Positions 7,991 through 15,085 of a stretch of 15,085 nucleotides of DNA are shown here, piece by piece. Below the pieces are notes generated by a model that was not told the DNA's origin, ran no database searches, and saw nothing but the letters and a program-made list of their open reading frames with translations. The translations under genes were made by a program, and so were the position numbers. Each line of letters starts with the position of its first letter. The stretch's first letter is position 1. Source of the DNA: JAKASX01 sp035534495 (GTDB lineage: Bacteria; Acidobacteriota; Terriglobia; Acidiferrales; UBA7541); NCBI GenBank assembly GCA_035534495.1, contig DATLRW010000001.1, forward strand, positions 1 to 15,085, read 5' to 3'.

Positions 7991-8333
7991 GGACCACCTG
8001 CGTCGGAATTCAGAATATTGTTTCACTTTGGCGCGCTGTACGGCTCTTTGCAATGGGGGAAATTTGCTTGGGGCCGCTCTGTTAACTCCTTAAGCAACAC
8101 CTGTAGCCGATCACAGACGCTTCTACGCCGCGGGACCTCGACATCGACAATGCTTTTCCCCTCTTCGCGCCCAGCCTGCGGCCACGGATGTCCTACGCCT
8201 TCGCAACCCATTATCCTTTTCGCCTACCCTCCGGGCCGGCAGCGCTGGCGATGCAATGGCGGCGTTATACTGTGGCGCGATTGGCCTGGTGGACAGAGCG
8301 TCCGGCCGATTCACTGCGGTCATGGAGGTCAGA
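7991..8333. other. Divergent intergenic region
   Basis: 343 nt between the minus-strand TonB-family gene and the plus-strand PEGA gene, so it should hold promoters for both. No gene is supported. On plus, TATACT at 8266-8271 matches a -10 box at 5 of 6 positions but lacks a recognisable -35 box. No strong operator-like palindrome was found. Confidence 0.45.
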
Positions 8334-8900
8334 ATGGCAGATGAAAAGTTTGCTCGGCGGTGTGGTTTGCGGAAATCGGCCTGCCTGCCGCTCGGATGGC
8401 TGGGCATGGCGGCTGTTCTTTGTCTCGCGGCGGGTTTTGCCGCAGCGCCGCCGGCCCGCGCGCAGGCGGCCGGCGAATACGCCGGGGCCACCGGCGTGAG
8501 CGCCGGCACGGTCACCTCGCAACCGAGGGGCTTCGCTTCAGGCGGTTCCGCAAAAGTGAATAACTCCCTCACTCTGGCCAAGCCCGTGGGGCCGTCTCCG
8601 GACAAAGTCAACCGGGCGTGGTTTGCCAAGCAGGCAGGCAATAACGGCGCCCAGATTTCCATCGACGCGGTTCCACCGCAAGCGAGGGTCTGGGTTGACG
8701 GGAAATTCGTCGGTCAGTCGCCGCTCACCGTCACGCTGTCACCGGGCAAACACCACCTGAGCCTGACGGGTCCGCGGCAGGAACACGCCGATCGTGATAT
8801 CGACATTGTCCCGGGGAAAAAGCAGCAGTTGGAAATCCACCTCGATCAAACCTACCCGCAGGCGGTTTCCATCACCGTTTTCGGCCAAAAGCGGCACTAA
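8334..8900 (+). CDS. Secreted PEGA-domain protein
   Basis: 188 aa. A signal peptide covers about residues 1-43: a basic n-region, the hydrophobic core GWLGMAAVLCLAAGFAAA, and a likely Sec cleavage site after ARA (41-43). A Gly/Ser/Thr-rich spacer (44-105) is followed by a PEGA domain (about 106-170): ISIDAVPPQARVWVDGKFVG, SPLTVTLSPGKHHLSLTG and IDIVPGKKQQLEIHL. PEGA domains are small beta-sandwich modules found in envelope and surface proteins, so this one probably acts in the periplasm or at the surface; no enzyme activity is indicated. The ATG at 8334 is chosen because GGAGG sits 5 nt upstream; an ATG at 8322 would contain that ribosome site inside the gene. It is convergent with the AAA+ ATPase gene, with a terminator-like hairpin between them. 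Confidence 0.82.
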   Translation: MADEKFARRCGLRKSACLPLGWLGMAAVLCLAAGFAAAPPARAQAAGEYAGATGVSAGTVTSQPRGFASGGSAKVNNSLTLAKPVGPSPDKVNRAWFAKQAGNNGAQISIDAVPPQARVWVDGKFVGQSPLTVTLSPGKHHLSLTGPRQEHADRDIDIVPGKKQQLEIHLDQTYPQAVSITVFGQKRH

Positions 8901-8938
8901 ACGCCGTTCGGAACCCGCCGCTTTTCCGTCCTCGCGGC

Positions 8939-8961
8939 GGGCGGCGCGGCCGCCCTGTTTT
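8939..8961 (+). terminator. Probable intrinsic terminator after the PEGA gene
   Basis: A 7-bp perfect GC stem (GGGCGGC pairs with GCCGCCC, 3-nt loop) is followed by TGTTTT on the plus strand, 38 nt past the PEGA stop. A second perfect 8-bp stem (8914-8921 with 8934-8941) overlaps it by three bases just upstream. The T tract is short. It sits between convergent genes, as expected. Confidence 0.5.
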
Positions 8962-8965
8962 CGCC

Positions 8966-10276
8966 TTAGAACGAACGGATTCCCTTGGCCGCCTGCTGGG
9001 CCTCTTTCTCGGCGTCTTCCGGGCTGACGAAATAGTTGCGGCAAGCCCGGTCGATCGATTCCCGGTTCAGCACCGCGCCGTGCCCCTCGTAGCGGGCCGT
9101 CCAGGTGATCTGATGAACGATATCCATCGGGTAGCAGGGACGAAGCGGCTGATGGTAGCGGGCATCGAGCACCCGAATGAAATATTCCACCATTTCTTCG
9201 GTGTATTCGAGCTTGAACCGGTCGCACAAGCGGCGGAACATCTCCTTGAATTGCGGCACCGCCGGATAGCCCATGCGGATTTTGTTCTGGATGCGCCGCA
9301 TGAACGCCTCGTCGGCCAGCTCCATCGGATTCAGGTTCGTCGCGAAGACGACGAACAGGTCGAAGGGAATCTCGAATTTCTTGCCGCCGCGCAAGGTAAG
9401 GAAATCGACGCGCCGGTCGAGCGGAACGATCCAGCGGTTGAGCAGGTCTTCCGGCCGGATTCGCTGCCGCCCGAAGTCGTCGATGATCAGCACGCCGTTG
9501 TTGGCTTTCATCTGCAGCGGCGCCGAGTAGAACTTGCTGATCGGATTCATCTGCAGGTCGAGCATTTCCGACGTCAGTTCGCCGCCGACGAACACGCGCG
9601 GCCGCCGGCAGCGCACCCACCGGGTGTCGGCTTCGCCCCAGGACGGCTGCTCGACGGGCCGGTGCGTCGTCGCATCGTAGGTGACGATGAACTGGCTATC
9701 CACTTCGACCGCGTAGGGAATCCACACGGTGTCGGGATAGATATTCGGGATGGTTTCCGCGATCGAGGTTTTTCCGCCGCCGGTCGGACCGTACACGAAA
9801 ATCGACGTTCCCGAAACCACGGCCGTGCCGACCCGCTCGAGGACCTCGTCGCTCAACACCAGATGCGAAAACACCTTGCGGATATCCTCGTCGTGAATGT
9901 TGACGCCCTGCACGGTCTGCAACCGGACCACCTTCAGGTACTCTTCGAGCGAAACCGGGGCCGGGCCGACGTATTGATTCAGCTCCAGCATATCGAGCGC
10001 GCGCCGCTTGCCGCCCTGCGTGGCGGCGATCCGGTGAATACCGGCGATCATCCCTTTCACCTCGCAAAGCTGCTCGCGGCGCATCGACTGAAACAGTTCC
10101 TCGATGATGGGCAGGCTCAGCTGCATGTGCTCGCCCAGCTCGCGCAGCGACAGCTCGCCCGCCGTGAATAGCGTCTTCAGCGCCAGATCTTCGAGCAGGC
10201 TTCGCCGGATATTCGTGTCGTTGACCGAATGAGGCGCTGGCATTTCGGTCGGCGGCGCTGTCAGAGTCTCAGCCAT
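8966..10276 (-). CDS. AAA+ ATPase with N-terminal winged-helix-like domain
   Basis: 436 aa, probably cytoplasmic. Residues about 27-100 look like a winged helix (LKTLFTAGELSLRELGEHM ... EELFQSMRREQLCEV). YVGPAPVSLEEYL (102-114) then leads into the AAA+ module. Walker A is GPTGGGKTS (163-171) and Walker B is GVLIIDDFG (261-269), with Asp where most AAA+ proteins have Glu. Sensor 1 is FATNLNP (311-317), and DEAFMRRIQNKIRM (322-335) is a candidate arginine-finger region. A helical lid follows to the end. I recognise this as an uncharacterised family of helix-turn-helix/AAA+ ATPases, related to MoxR-like chaperone ATPases in layout only; the client is unknown. The start at 10276 is preferred over 10336 because GAGGGAG lies 7 nt upstream and the longer form would translate a tandem repeat. 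It is divergent from the secreted protein gene. Confidence 0.8.
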   Translation of the reverse strand: MAETLTAPPTEMPAPHSVNDTNIRRSLLEDLALKTLFTAGELSLRELGEHMQLSLPIIEELFQSMRREQLCEVKGMIAGIHRIAATQGGKRRALDMLELNQYVGPAPVSLEEYLKVVRLQTVQGVNIHDEDIRKVFSHLVLSDEVLERVGTAVVSGTSIFVYGPTGGGKTSIAETIPNIYPDTVWIPYAVEVDSQFIVTYDATTHRPVEQPSWGEADTRWVRCRRPRVFVGGELTSEMLDLQMNPISKFYSAPLQMKANNGVLIIDDFGRQRIRPEDLLNRWIVPLDRRVDFLTLRGGKKFEIPFDLFVVFATNLNPMELADEAFMRRIQNKIRMGYPAVPQFKEMFRRLCDRFKLEYTEEMVEYFIRVLDARYHQPLRPCYPMDIVHQITWTARYEGHGAVLNRESIDRACRNYFVSPEDAEKEAQQAAKGIRSF

Positions 10277-10558
10277 AGTCGTCTCCCTCGCAGTGGACGC
10301 AGTGGACGCAGTGGCCGCGCGCCGGCCAGCAGGCAACGCGCCGCTTCCGCTGCCGCAAATTCAAACAGGCCAGGCGTCACCGCTAGGGCATCGCCCGCCG
10401 TGAAAAGCCCTCGCAAAGGCCCTTTCGGAATGCGATTGTACTGCCTCTGCGATTGCGCGATGATGATAGAAGATTGCGCTGCCGGATACCAGCGCTCACC
10501 CCGGACCCCGCAACCAACCAAGCAATGGGCGCAGGCTGCATCTGGCGAAACAGGGTGG
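10277..10558. other. Divergent intergenic region
   Basis: 282 nt between the AAA+ ATPase gene (minus) and the secreted low-complexity protein gene (plus). It holds a 9-bp tandem repeat next to the ATPase start. On minus, TACAAT near 10440 resembles a -10 box but has no good -35 partner. No gene is supported here, although the plus frame stays open through it. Confidence 0.4.
10290..10316. repeat. 9-bp tandem repeat, three copies
   Basis: GCAGTGGAC is repeated twice exactly, followed by a third copy GCAGTGGCC with one mismatch. It lies 14-40 nt upstream of the AAA+ ATPase start, just beyond the ribosome-binding site, and would therefore be in the mRNA leader or promoter. Confidence 0.75.
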
Positions 10559-11827
10559 ATGCCCATTGGACGCGGCGCGGAGGGAGGCACCCTGAGCGAT
10601 CGATTGACTCGAAGGGTTCTTCTTCGCAAGGCTGCCCGGACAGCCTCGGGCCTTTCTGTGACAGCTTTGCTGGCCCTGGCGGCTTTGCTGGCGGCTCCCG
10701 CGTGGGCCCAGCGCGGCGGCCATTTTGGGGGCCCACCGATGCGCATGCCTCCCATGTCCATGCCCCGTATGTCCCCGCCGCCGCGGCCGGCTCCGATGCC
10801 ACGGCCGTCGCCTCCCATGCGTCCCCCCGAGAACATGCCGCGCCATAATTCCACCTTCCATCCCGTTCGTCCCATTTCCCATGCGCGGCCCCCCAAACAG
10901 ATGCCACCGAGTGGATCCATCTCTGTCCCGGTGCCAGGTCGCAGACAAGATAACGGCGGCCGCCAGGGGAAATTCGGGTTGGGCGCCAGGACGGTTGTGC
11001 CGCCACGCGGCTACAGCCCGGCGCACGCAGAAGGCGCTCGCTTTCCCGTTTACACGCCGATGACTTCCAGCTCCTATCGCGCGCGAGTCGCCGCCATCAG
11101 GTCCCTTCAAAATCAGTACGCCGTTTCGCTCTATTCCTGGCCGGGATTCTGGGGCGGCACCGGCTGGAATCCGTTCTTTTTCGGCAGCGGGTTCTTCATC
11201 GACCCGTTCGACTACGCATTCTCTCCCGCCTTTTCCGGCTTTTCCGGGGCGGGCTGCTTCGGTTTCACTTCATTCAACAATTGGGCCTTTGACCCGTTTG
11301 GCGCGCAGTTCGCTCTGCAGCCCTTTGCGAATCCGTTTTATGGCCCGAGCCTCTTTTGCGGTGATCCATGGGCGCCCGCGTTCTTCGCGCCTTCCTGCCC
11401 GCTCTGCAACACCACCTGGTTCGACTCATTCGCGCCCGGAGGGAACAACACCGGCTTCCCGGACGCGTCCTCGATCCTGCCCCAGTCTTCCGCTTCCCCT
11501 TCGAACGGCGCGGCATTTTCGTCGGCTGCGGCGCCACCCGATGCCTCTTCCTCATTCACTTTGAGATCATCGGCATTCACCATGAACCAACCGGCCCCGG
11601 ACGAGCCGGTTACCCTGGTTTTTGCCAACGGGTCGACCATGCGCGCGACGCAATATTGGCTGGGCAATGAAGGCAAGCTGCATTTCGTGGCCTCTTCGGG
11701 CGACAAAATGGTGGTTCCGCTCGAACAGCTCGACGTGCCGGCGACGATGGCCGCCAACAACGCGAAGGGCATCCAGTTACTCACGCCGTTTCCGGACGGC
11801 TCCGGGCCTCCGCCACGGCAACACTGA
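10559..11827 (+). CDS. Secreted Met/Pro- and Phe/Gly-rich protein, function unknown
   Basis: 422 aa with this start. A long basic n-region is followed by a hydrophobic core (about 31-49, LSVTALLALAALLAAP) and a likely cleavage site after AWA (48-50). Residues 52-118 are Met/Pro/Arg-rich with nine methionines, for example MRMPPMSMPRM (61-71). Residues about 190-290 are rich in Phe, Gly, Trp and Pro (SWPGFWGG, NPFFFGSGFF), with five cysteines at 233, 267, 280, 283 and others nearby in the folded part. A Ser/Ala-rich spacer follows. The compact C-terminal module (about 349-405: VTLVFANGSTMRATQYWLG, LHFVASSGDKMVVPLEQLDV) resembles a small beta domain I associate with Acidobacteriota proteins. The start is uncertain: ATG 10559 has only a weak site (AGGGTGG), while GGAGGGAGG at 10579-10587 could serve a later non-ATG start. 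No function is assigned. Confidence 0.7.
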   Translation: MPIGRGAEGGTLSDRLTRRVLLRKAARTASGLSVTALLALAALLAAPAWAQRGGHFGGPPMRMPPMSMPRMSPPPRPAPMPRPSPPMRPPENMPRHNSTFHPVRPISHARPPKQMPPSGSISVPVPGRRQDNGGRQGKFGLGARTVVPPRGYSPAHAEGARFPVYTPMTSSSYRARVAAIRSLQNQYAVSLYSWPGFWGGTGWNPFFFGSGFFIDPFDYAFSPAFSGFSGAGCFGFTSFNNWAFDPFGAQFALQPFANPFYGPSLFCGDPWAPAFFAPSCPLCNTTWFDSFAPGGNNTGFPDASSILPQSSASPSNGAAFSSAAAPPDASSSFTLRSSAFTMNQPAPDEPVTLVFANGSTMRATQYWLGNEGKLHFVASSGDKMVVPLEQLDVPATMAANNAKGIQLLTPFPDGSGPPPRQH

Positions 11828-11831
11828 GCAC

Positions 11832-11880
11832 CTGTTCACACGGGTGTTCACACGGGTGTTCGAGCGGGTGTTCGAGCAGG
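11832..11880. repeat. 12-bp tandem repeat between genes
   Basis: Units share the core CGGGTGTTC: ACACGGGTGTTC occurs twice, then GAGCGGGTGTTC. They are flanked by partial units CTGTTC and GAGCAGG, giving about four periods. The repeat starts 5 nt after the stop of the secreted-protein gene and ends 140 nt before kdsB. The rest of the 193-nt gap shows no other clear feature. Confidence 0.8.
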
Positions 11881-12020
11881 CGATCGTACAGACGGGGGGA
11901 AGCCGCCAAACAGGGGCGCAAGGAGGGGCATCGCATGAATCGGAGAATCTCACCGCTTTTCCATTCACCGGTCCCGTTCCGCATCTCCGCGTGCTACCAT
12001 TTCCCTTCGGAACGGCAAGA

Positions 12021-12776
12021 ATGAACGCAACTCCACTGCCTCGGGCGCTCGTGGTCATCCCCGCGCGCTACAATTCCACGCGATTCCCCGGCAAGGTGCT
12101 CGCCGATCTGAATGGCAAGCCGATGATCGAGCGCGTCGTCGAGCGCGCCCGCCAGGCTCGCGCGGTGGAAAGGGTCCTGGTGGCCACCGACGATGAGCGC
12201 GTCGCCGGCGCGGTGGCCGCATTCGGAGGCGAAGCGGTGATGACGCGGCCCGATCATCGTTCCGGCACCGGGCGCCTGGCCGAAGTCGCCACGAAAGTCG
12301 ATGCGCCGATTTTCGTCAACGTGCAGGGCGACGAGCCGCTGATCGAGCCGGCGGCCATCGATACGGCGGTCGAAACGCTTGCCGCTGATCCCACCGTCGC
12401 CATCGCCACCCTCGCCACGCCCATTCTCGAGCCCGGCCCGCTGGCCGACCCGAACGTCGTAAAAGTGGTCATGGATTTCGAATCCGACGCGCTCTATTTT
12501 TCCCGCGCGCCGATTCCCTGGCTGCGCGACACCTCCGAGGAAACCCCTCGCTATTTCAAGCACATCGGCCTTTACGTCTTTCGCCGCGAAGCTCTTCTGG
12601 AATTTCCCACCCTTCCGCCGGGCGAGCTCGAGCGCGTCGAGCAGCTCGAGCAGTTGCGCTGGCTCGAAAACGGCTACCGCATTCGCGTCGCCATCACCAA
12701 CTACGATTCCATCGCCGTCGACGTTCCCGAAGACATCGCTCGCGTCACCGCCCGCCTCTCGTCCACCGGCCAGTGA
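12021..12776 (+). CDS. kdsB: 3-deoxy-manno-octulosonate cytidylyltransferase (CMP-Kdo synthetase)
   Basis: 251 aa, close to the 248 aa of E. coli KdsB. It activates Kdo with CTP to give CMP-Kdo and pyrophosphate, the step before Kdo transfer to lipid A in the cytoplasm. Family motifs are VIPARYNSTRFPGK (12-25), which binds the nucleotide, LVATDDERV (53-61), RPDHRSGTGRLAEV (76-89) and VNVQGDEPLIEP (99-110), where Asp103 is expected to bind Mg2+. Later regions YFSRAPIPW, KHIGLYVFRREAL and DYVDVPED-like SIAVDVPEDI are also present. The ATG at 12021 is chosen because the PARYNS motif then starts at the usual position; an open frame extends upstream through the tandem repeat and is unlikely to be coding. 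Ribosome site weak. pyrG follows after 97 nt and supplies the CTP this enzyme uses. Confidence 0.95.
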   Translation: MNATPLPRALVVIPARYNSTRFPGKVLADLNGKPMIERVVERARQARAVERVLVATDDERVAGAVAAFGGEAVMTRPDHRSGTGRLAEVATKVDAPIFVNVQGDEPLIEPAAIDTAVETLAADPTVAIATLATPILEPGPLADPNVVKVVMDFESDALYFSRAPIPWLRDTSEETPRYFKHIGLYVFRREALLEFPTLPPGELERVEQLEQLRWLENGYRIRVAITNYDSIAVDVPEDIARVTARLSSTGQ

Positions 12777-12783
12777 TCCCAAC

Positions 12784-12812
12784 TTGTGAGGCCACGCCGC
12801 TTCCGGTAAAAT
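12784..12812 (+). promoter_or_regulatory. Candidate sigma-70-type promoter for pyrG
   Basis: TTGTGA (12784-12789, 4 of 6 matches to TTGACA) and TAAAAT (12807-12812, 5 of 6 matches to TATAAT) are separated by exactly 17 nt. It lies just after the kdsB stop and about 60 nt before the pyrG start, so pyrG may be transcribed independently of kdsB. Confidence 0.5.
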
Positions 12813-12873
12813 GGCGCGCAGCGAGCACCCTGCAGTTCGCGGCGGGCGTGGAGGTCAGTTCGGAATCCAGCGG

Positions 12874-14535
12874 ATGGCGGCCAAATATATCTTTGTAACC
12901 GGTGGCGTGGTTTCCTCTCTCGGAAAAGGAGTCGCCGCGGCGTCGATCGGCTGCCTGCTCGAAAGTCGTGGTCTCCGTGTCACCCTCCAGAAGTGCGATC
13001 CCTACCTGAACGTCGATCCGGGAACGATGTCTCCCTATCAGCACGGCGAGGTCTACGTCACCGAGGACGGCGCGGAAACCGATCTCGATCTGGGCCACTA
13101 CGAGCGGTTCACCAATGCGCGGCTCCGGCGCGAAAACAACTGGACCAGCGGCCGCATCTACGAATCGATTCTCGCCAAGGAGCGCCGCGGCGATTACCTG
13201 GGCAAGACGGTGCAGGTGATCCCGCACGTCACCGATGAGATCAAGGCGGCGTTCCGGCGCGTCGCGGACGGGGTTGACGTCGTCATCATCGAAATCGGCG
13301 GCACGGTGGGCGACATCGAATCGCTCCCGTTTCTGGAAGCGATGCGCCAGATGCGCCTGGAATTGGGGCCGGAAAACACGCTCTACTGCCACGTAACCCT
13401 GATTCCCTTCATTCCCAGCGCCGGCGAGCTGAAAACCAAGCCGACCCAGCACAGCGTCAAGGAACTGCTGAGCATCGGCGTTCAGCCGGATATCCTCCTC
13501 TGCCGCAGCGATCGCCGCCTGCCCAAGGACCTGAAATCGAAAATCGCCCTCTTCTGCAACGTCGCCGAATCCTGCGTGATCTCCGCCAACGACGTCGACA
13601 CGATCTACGAAGTGCCGATATCGCTGGCCCGCGACGGGCTCGACGAGCAGATCCTTTCCCACCTGCATATCGACGCCCCGCCACGGAATCTCGCCCCGTG
13701 GATCGATCTGGTCGAGCGCATTCGCCATCCCGAGGACCAGGTGCGCATCGGCGTCGTCGGCAAGTACGTGCAGCTGGAAGACGCCTACAAGAGCCTGCAC
13801 GAAGCGATCGCGCACGGAGGACTGGCGCATAAACTGCGCACCCGGATCGAATGGGTCGAATCCGAGCGGATCGATTCCCCGGAAACCGCCGAGCGCCTGC
13901 TGGCCCCGATGGACGGCATTCTGGTTCCCGGCGGCTTCGGCAAGCGCGGCATCGGCGGCATGGTCGAAGCCATCCGCTACGCGCGGGAGCGCAAAGTGCC
14001 CTACTTCGGCATTTGCCTGGGAATGCAATGCGCGGTGATCGAATTCGCCCGGCACGCCGCCGGCCTGGAAGGCGCCAATTCCACCGAATTCGATTCGCAA
14101 ACCCCGCATCGCGTGATCTACAAGCTGCGGGAGCTGATCGGCATCGAAGAGATGGGCGGCACGATGCGCCTGGGGAGCTGGCCTTGCCGGCTCGAACCCG
14201 GATCCTTCGCCGAGCGGGCCTACGGCACCACCGAAATTCACGAACGCCATCGGCACCGCTACGAGTTCAACCGCGACTACGAAGCCCCGCTGGTTGCCGC
14301 CGGCCTGCGAATCAGTGGCCGCACCCCCGACGCGACCTACGTCGAGGTGGTCGAGATTCCCGACCATCCCTGGTTCCTCGGCTGCCAGTTCCATCCCGAA
14401 TTCAAATCCAAGCCGCTCGCGCCGCATCCGCTCTTCCGCGCGTTCATTGGGGCGGCTTATGCGAATCGCCAGCGCCGCCGCGACGCGGCCGGAGAGCCGG
14501 CCGAAACGACCCCGCCTCCGGTGCCCGCCGCATGA
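12874..14535 (+). CDS. pyrG: CTP synthase (glutamine-hydrolysing)
   Basis: 553 aa (E. coli PyrG is 545). It makes CTP from UTP, ATP and glutamine in the cytoplasm. The N-terminal amidoligase domain starts with KYIFVTGGVVSSLGKGVAAA and contains DPYLNVDPGTMSPYQHGEVY and GAETDLDLGHYERF, then IEIGGTVGDIES. The C-terminal class I glutamine amidotransferase domain has GILVPGGFGKRG and the nucleophile elbow FGICLGMQ (Cys381), with the other triad members in QFHPEF (His507, Glu509). ATG 12874 is chosen because the family begins within a few residues of KYIFVTGG; an in-frame ATG at 12811 would add 21 residues with no family similarity. The last ~20 residues (Arg-rich, then Pro/Ala-rich) are a short extension beyond the amidotransferase fold. 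Confidence 0.97.
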   Translation: MAAKYIFVTGGVVSSLGKGVAAASIGCLLESRGLRVTLQKCDPYLNVDPGTMSPYQHGEVYVTEDGAETDLDLGHYERFTNARLRRENNWTSGRIYESILAKERRGDYLGKTVQVIPHVTDEIKAAFRRVADGVDVVIIEIGGTVGDIESLPFLEAMRQMRLELGPENTLYCHVTLIPFIPSAGELKTKPTQHSVKELLSIGVQPDILLCRSDRRLPKDLKSKIALFCNVAESCVISANDVDTIYEVPISLARDGLDEQILSHLHIDAPPRNLAPWIDLVERIRHPEDQVRIGVVGKYVQLEDAYKSLHEAIAHGGLAHKLRTRIEWVESERIDSPETAERLLAPMDGILVPGGFGKRGIGGMVEAIRYARERKVPYFGICLGMQCAVIEFARHAAGLEGANSTEFDSQTPHRVIYKLRELIGIEEMGGTMRLGSWPCRLEPGSFAERAYGTTEIHERHRHRYEFNRDYEAPLVAAGLRISGRTPDATYVEVVEIPDHPWFLGCQFHPEFKSKPLAPHPLFRAFIGAAYANRQRRRDAAGEPAETTPPPVPAA

Positions 14536-14608
14536 CCGGCGCGCCCGATCGCGACGCGCCGCCCAGCCACACAAGCACCCTGAATTTGTCGTTTCGCCCC
14601 GAGCAACC

Positions 14609-14660
14609 GGATTCCCCGCCGGCCCGGGGCGAATCCATTCGCAACTAAATCAGGTTTTTT
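14609..14660 (+). terminator. Possible hairpin and T tract between pyrG and the acetate-kinase gene
   Basis: GGATTCCCCG (14609-14618) pairs with CGGG..GAATCC (14625-14636, 2-nt bulge). A run of six T (14655-14660) follows 18 nt later. That gap is too long for a standard intrinsic terminator, so the call is tentative; the remainder of this 143-nt gap shows no clear promoter. Confidence 0.3.
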
Positions 14661-14678
14661 CGGGCTGGATCGTTTTTC

Positions 14679-15085
14679 ATGAAAATCCTCGCTCTCAACT
14701 CCGGGGCGAGCAGCCAGAAAAGCTGCCTCTACGAACTCTCTCCGCCGTTTCCCATCGATCCTCCGGCCCCGCTCTGGGAGGCGCGGATGGAATGGGGATT
14801 CGCCGGCGGCCAGGCCGAGCTTCGCATTCGCAACGCGGCCGGTCGAAGCCGAACCGAAACGCTCCCGATCGATTTTCACGCCGGCCCGATGCCTTCCGAG
14901 ATACGGGGCGGTCAGGACCGGACCGCCGCCCTTGAACGCATGCTCGGCGGGCTCTGGGAAGGGCCGGCGTGCCAGATTTCCGGTCCCGGCGAAATCGCCG
15001 CCGTCGGCCACCGGGTCGTTCATGGCGGCCCCGATTTTCGCCAGCCCACCCGAGTCACACCCGAGGTCATCGCCGCCATCTTGCA
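14679..15085 (+). CDS. ackA: Acetate kinase, N-terminal part (cut by window end)
   Basis: Starts at ATG 14679 and stays open to the end of the window (135 codons seen of about 400 expected). The enzyme interconverts acetate plus ATP and acetyl phosphate plus ADP in the cytoplasm. The opening MKILALNSGASSQKSCLYEL fits the family start (NSGSSSLK in most), with Asn7, Ser12 and Lys14 kept and Ala at position 10 where Ser is usual. AVGHRVVHGG (108-117) contains the conserved substrate-binding Arg (Arg112, equivalent to Arg91 in common numbering). The stretch between these motifs is about 20 residues longer than usual. A related carboxylate kinase, such as butyrate kinase, cannot be fully excluded from the N-terminus alone, but GHRVVHGG favours acetate kinase. 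Ribosome site weak. Confidence 0.82.
   Translation, partial: MKILALNSGASSQKSCLYELSPPFPIDPPAPLWEARMEWGFAGGQAELRIRNAAGRSRTETLPIDFHAGPMPSEIRGGQDRTAALERMLGGLWEGPACQISGPGEIAAVGHRVVHGGPDFRQPTRVTPEVIAAIL

Noticed and set aside
12745..14574. 609-codon open frame on minus opposite pyrG
   Set aside because: Antisense shadow of the highly conserved pyrG gene; no recognisable domain.
14532..14648. 38-codon frame overlapping the pyrG stop (ATGA)
   Set aside because: Start-stop overlap is suggestive, but the product is Pro-rich with no motif and the frame contains the hairpin at 14609-14636; more likely non-coding.

Overview
The window looks like chromosome from a GC-rich, diderm, LPS-making bacterium. 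KdsB (CMP-Kdo synthesis), a TonB-type protein and a signal-peptide-bearing PEGA protein all point to an outer membrane. The long TonB protein with an extra conserved block before its C-terminal domain, the C-terminal module of the Met/Pro- and Phe/Gly-rich secreted protein, and the winged-helix/AAA+ ATPase resemble proteins I associate with Acidobacteriota. That assignment is inference from remembered family resemblance, not a search. No tRNA, rRNA, insertion sequence, integrase or CRISPR array was seen.

Layout. Positions 46-6049 (minus strand) hold six tightly spaced genes. Read 5' to 3' these are: a sigma-54 (RpoN)-dependent activator with a degenerate receiver domain, a small squalene-cyclase-like alpha/alpha-toroid protein, a DUF362 protein, two TadE-type pseudopilins, and a cysteine-rich TadG-type protein. 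Gaps are 22, 13, 33, 11 and 9 nt, so they look like one transcription unit. Positions 6050-6352 are a relatively AT-rich non-coding stretch. Positions 6353-7990 (minus) encode a large TonB-family protein. A roughly 340-nt divergent spacer separates it from a secreted PEGA-domain protein on plus (8334-8900), followed by a GC-rich hairpin with a short T tract. Positions 8966-10276 (minus) encode a winged-helix/AAA+ ATPase. Across a 282-nt divergent spacer lies a secreted low-complexity protein on plus (10559-11827). A 12-bp tandem repeat follows. Then come kdsB (12021-12776), pyrG (12874-14535) and the 5' part of an acetate-kinase gene (14679 to beyond the window end).

How the genes may work together. 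KdsB consumes CTP to activate Kdo and PyrG makes CTP, so that pair is metabolically coherent. The activator/toroid/DUF362/Tad cluster is the least conventional part. It places Tad-like membrane-anchored minor pilins downstream of a RpoN activator and two poorly understood proteins, with no Tad motor (TadA), secretin (RcpA) or Flp pilin visible. The remaining genes are ordinary envelope or housekeeping genes. I did not find a clearly new mobile or defence system. The best leads are the six-gene minus-strand cluster, the degenerate receiver, the small toroid protein lacking the cyclase acid motif, and the composition-biased secreted protein.
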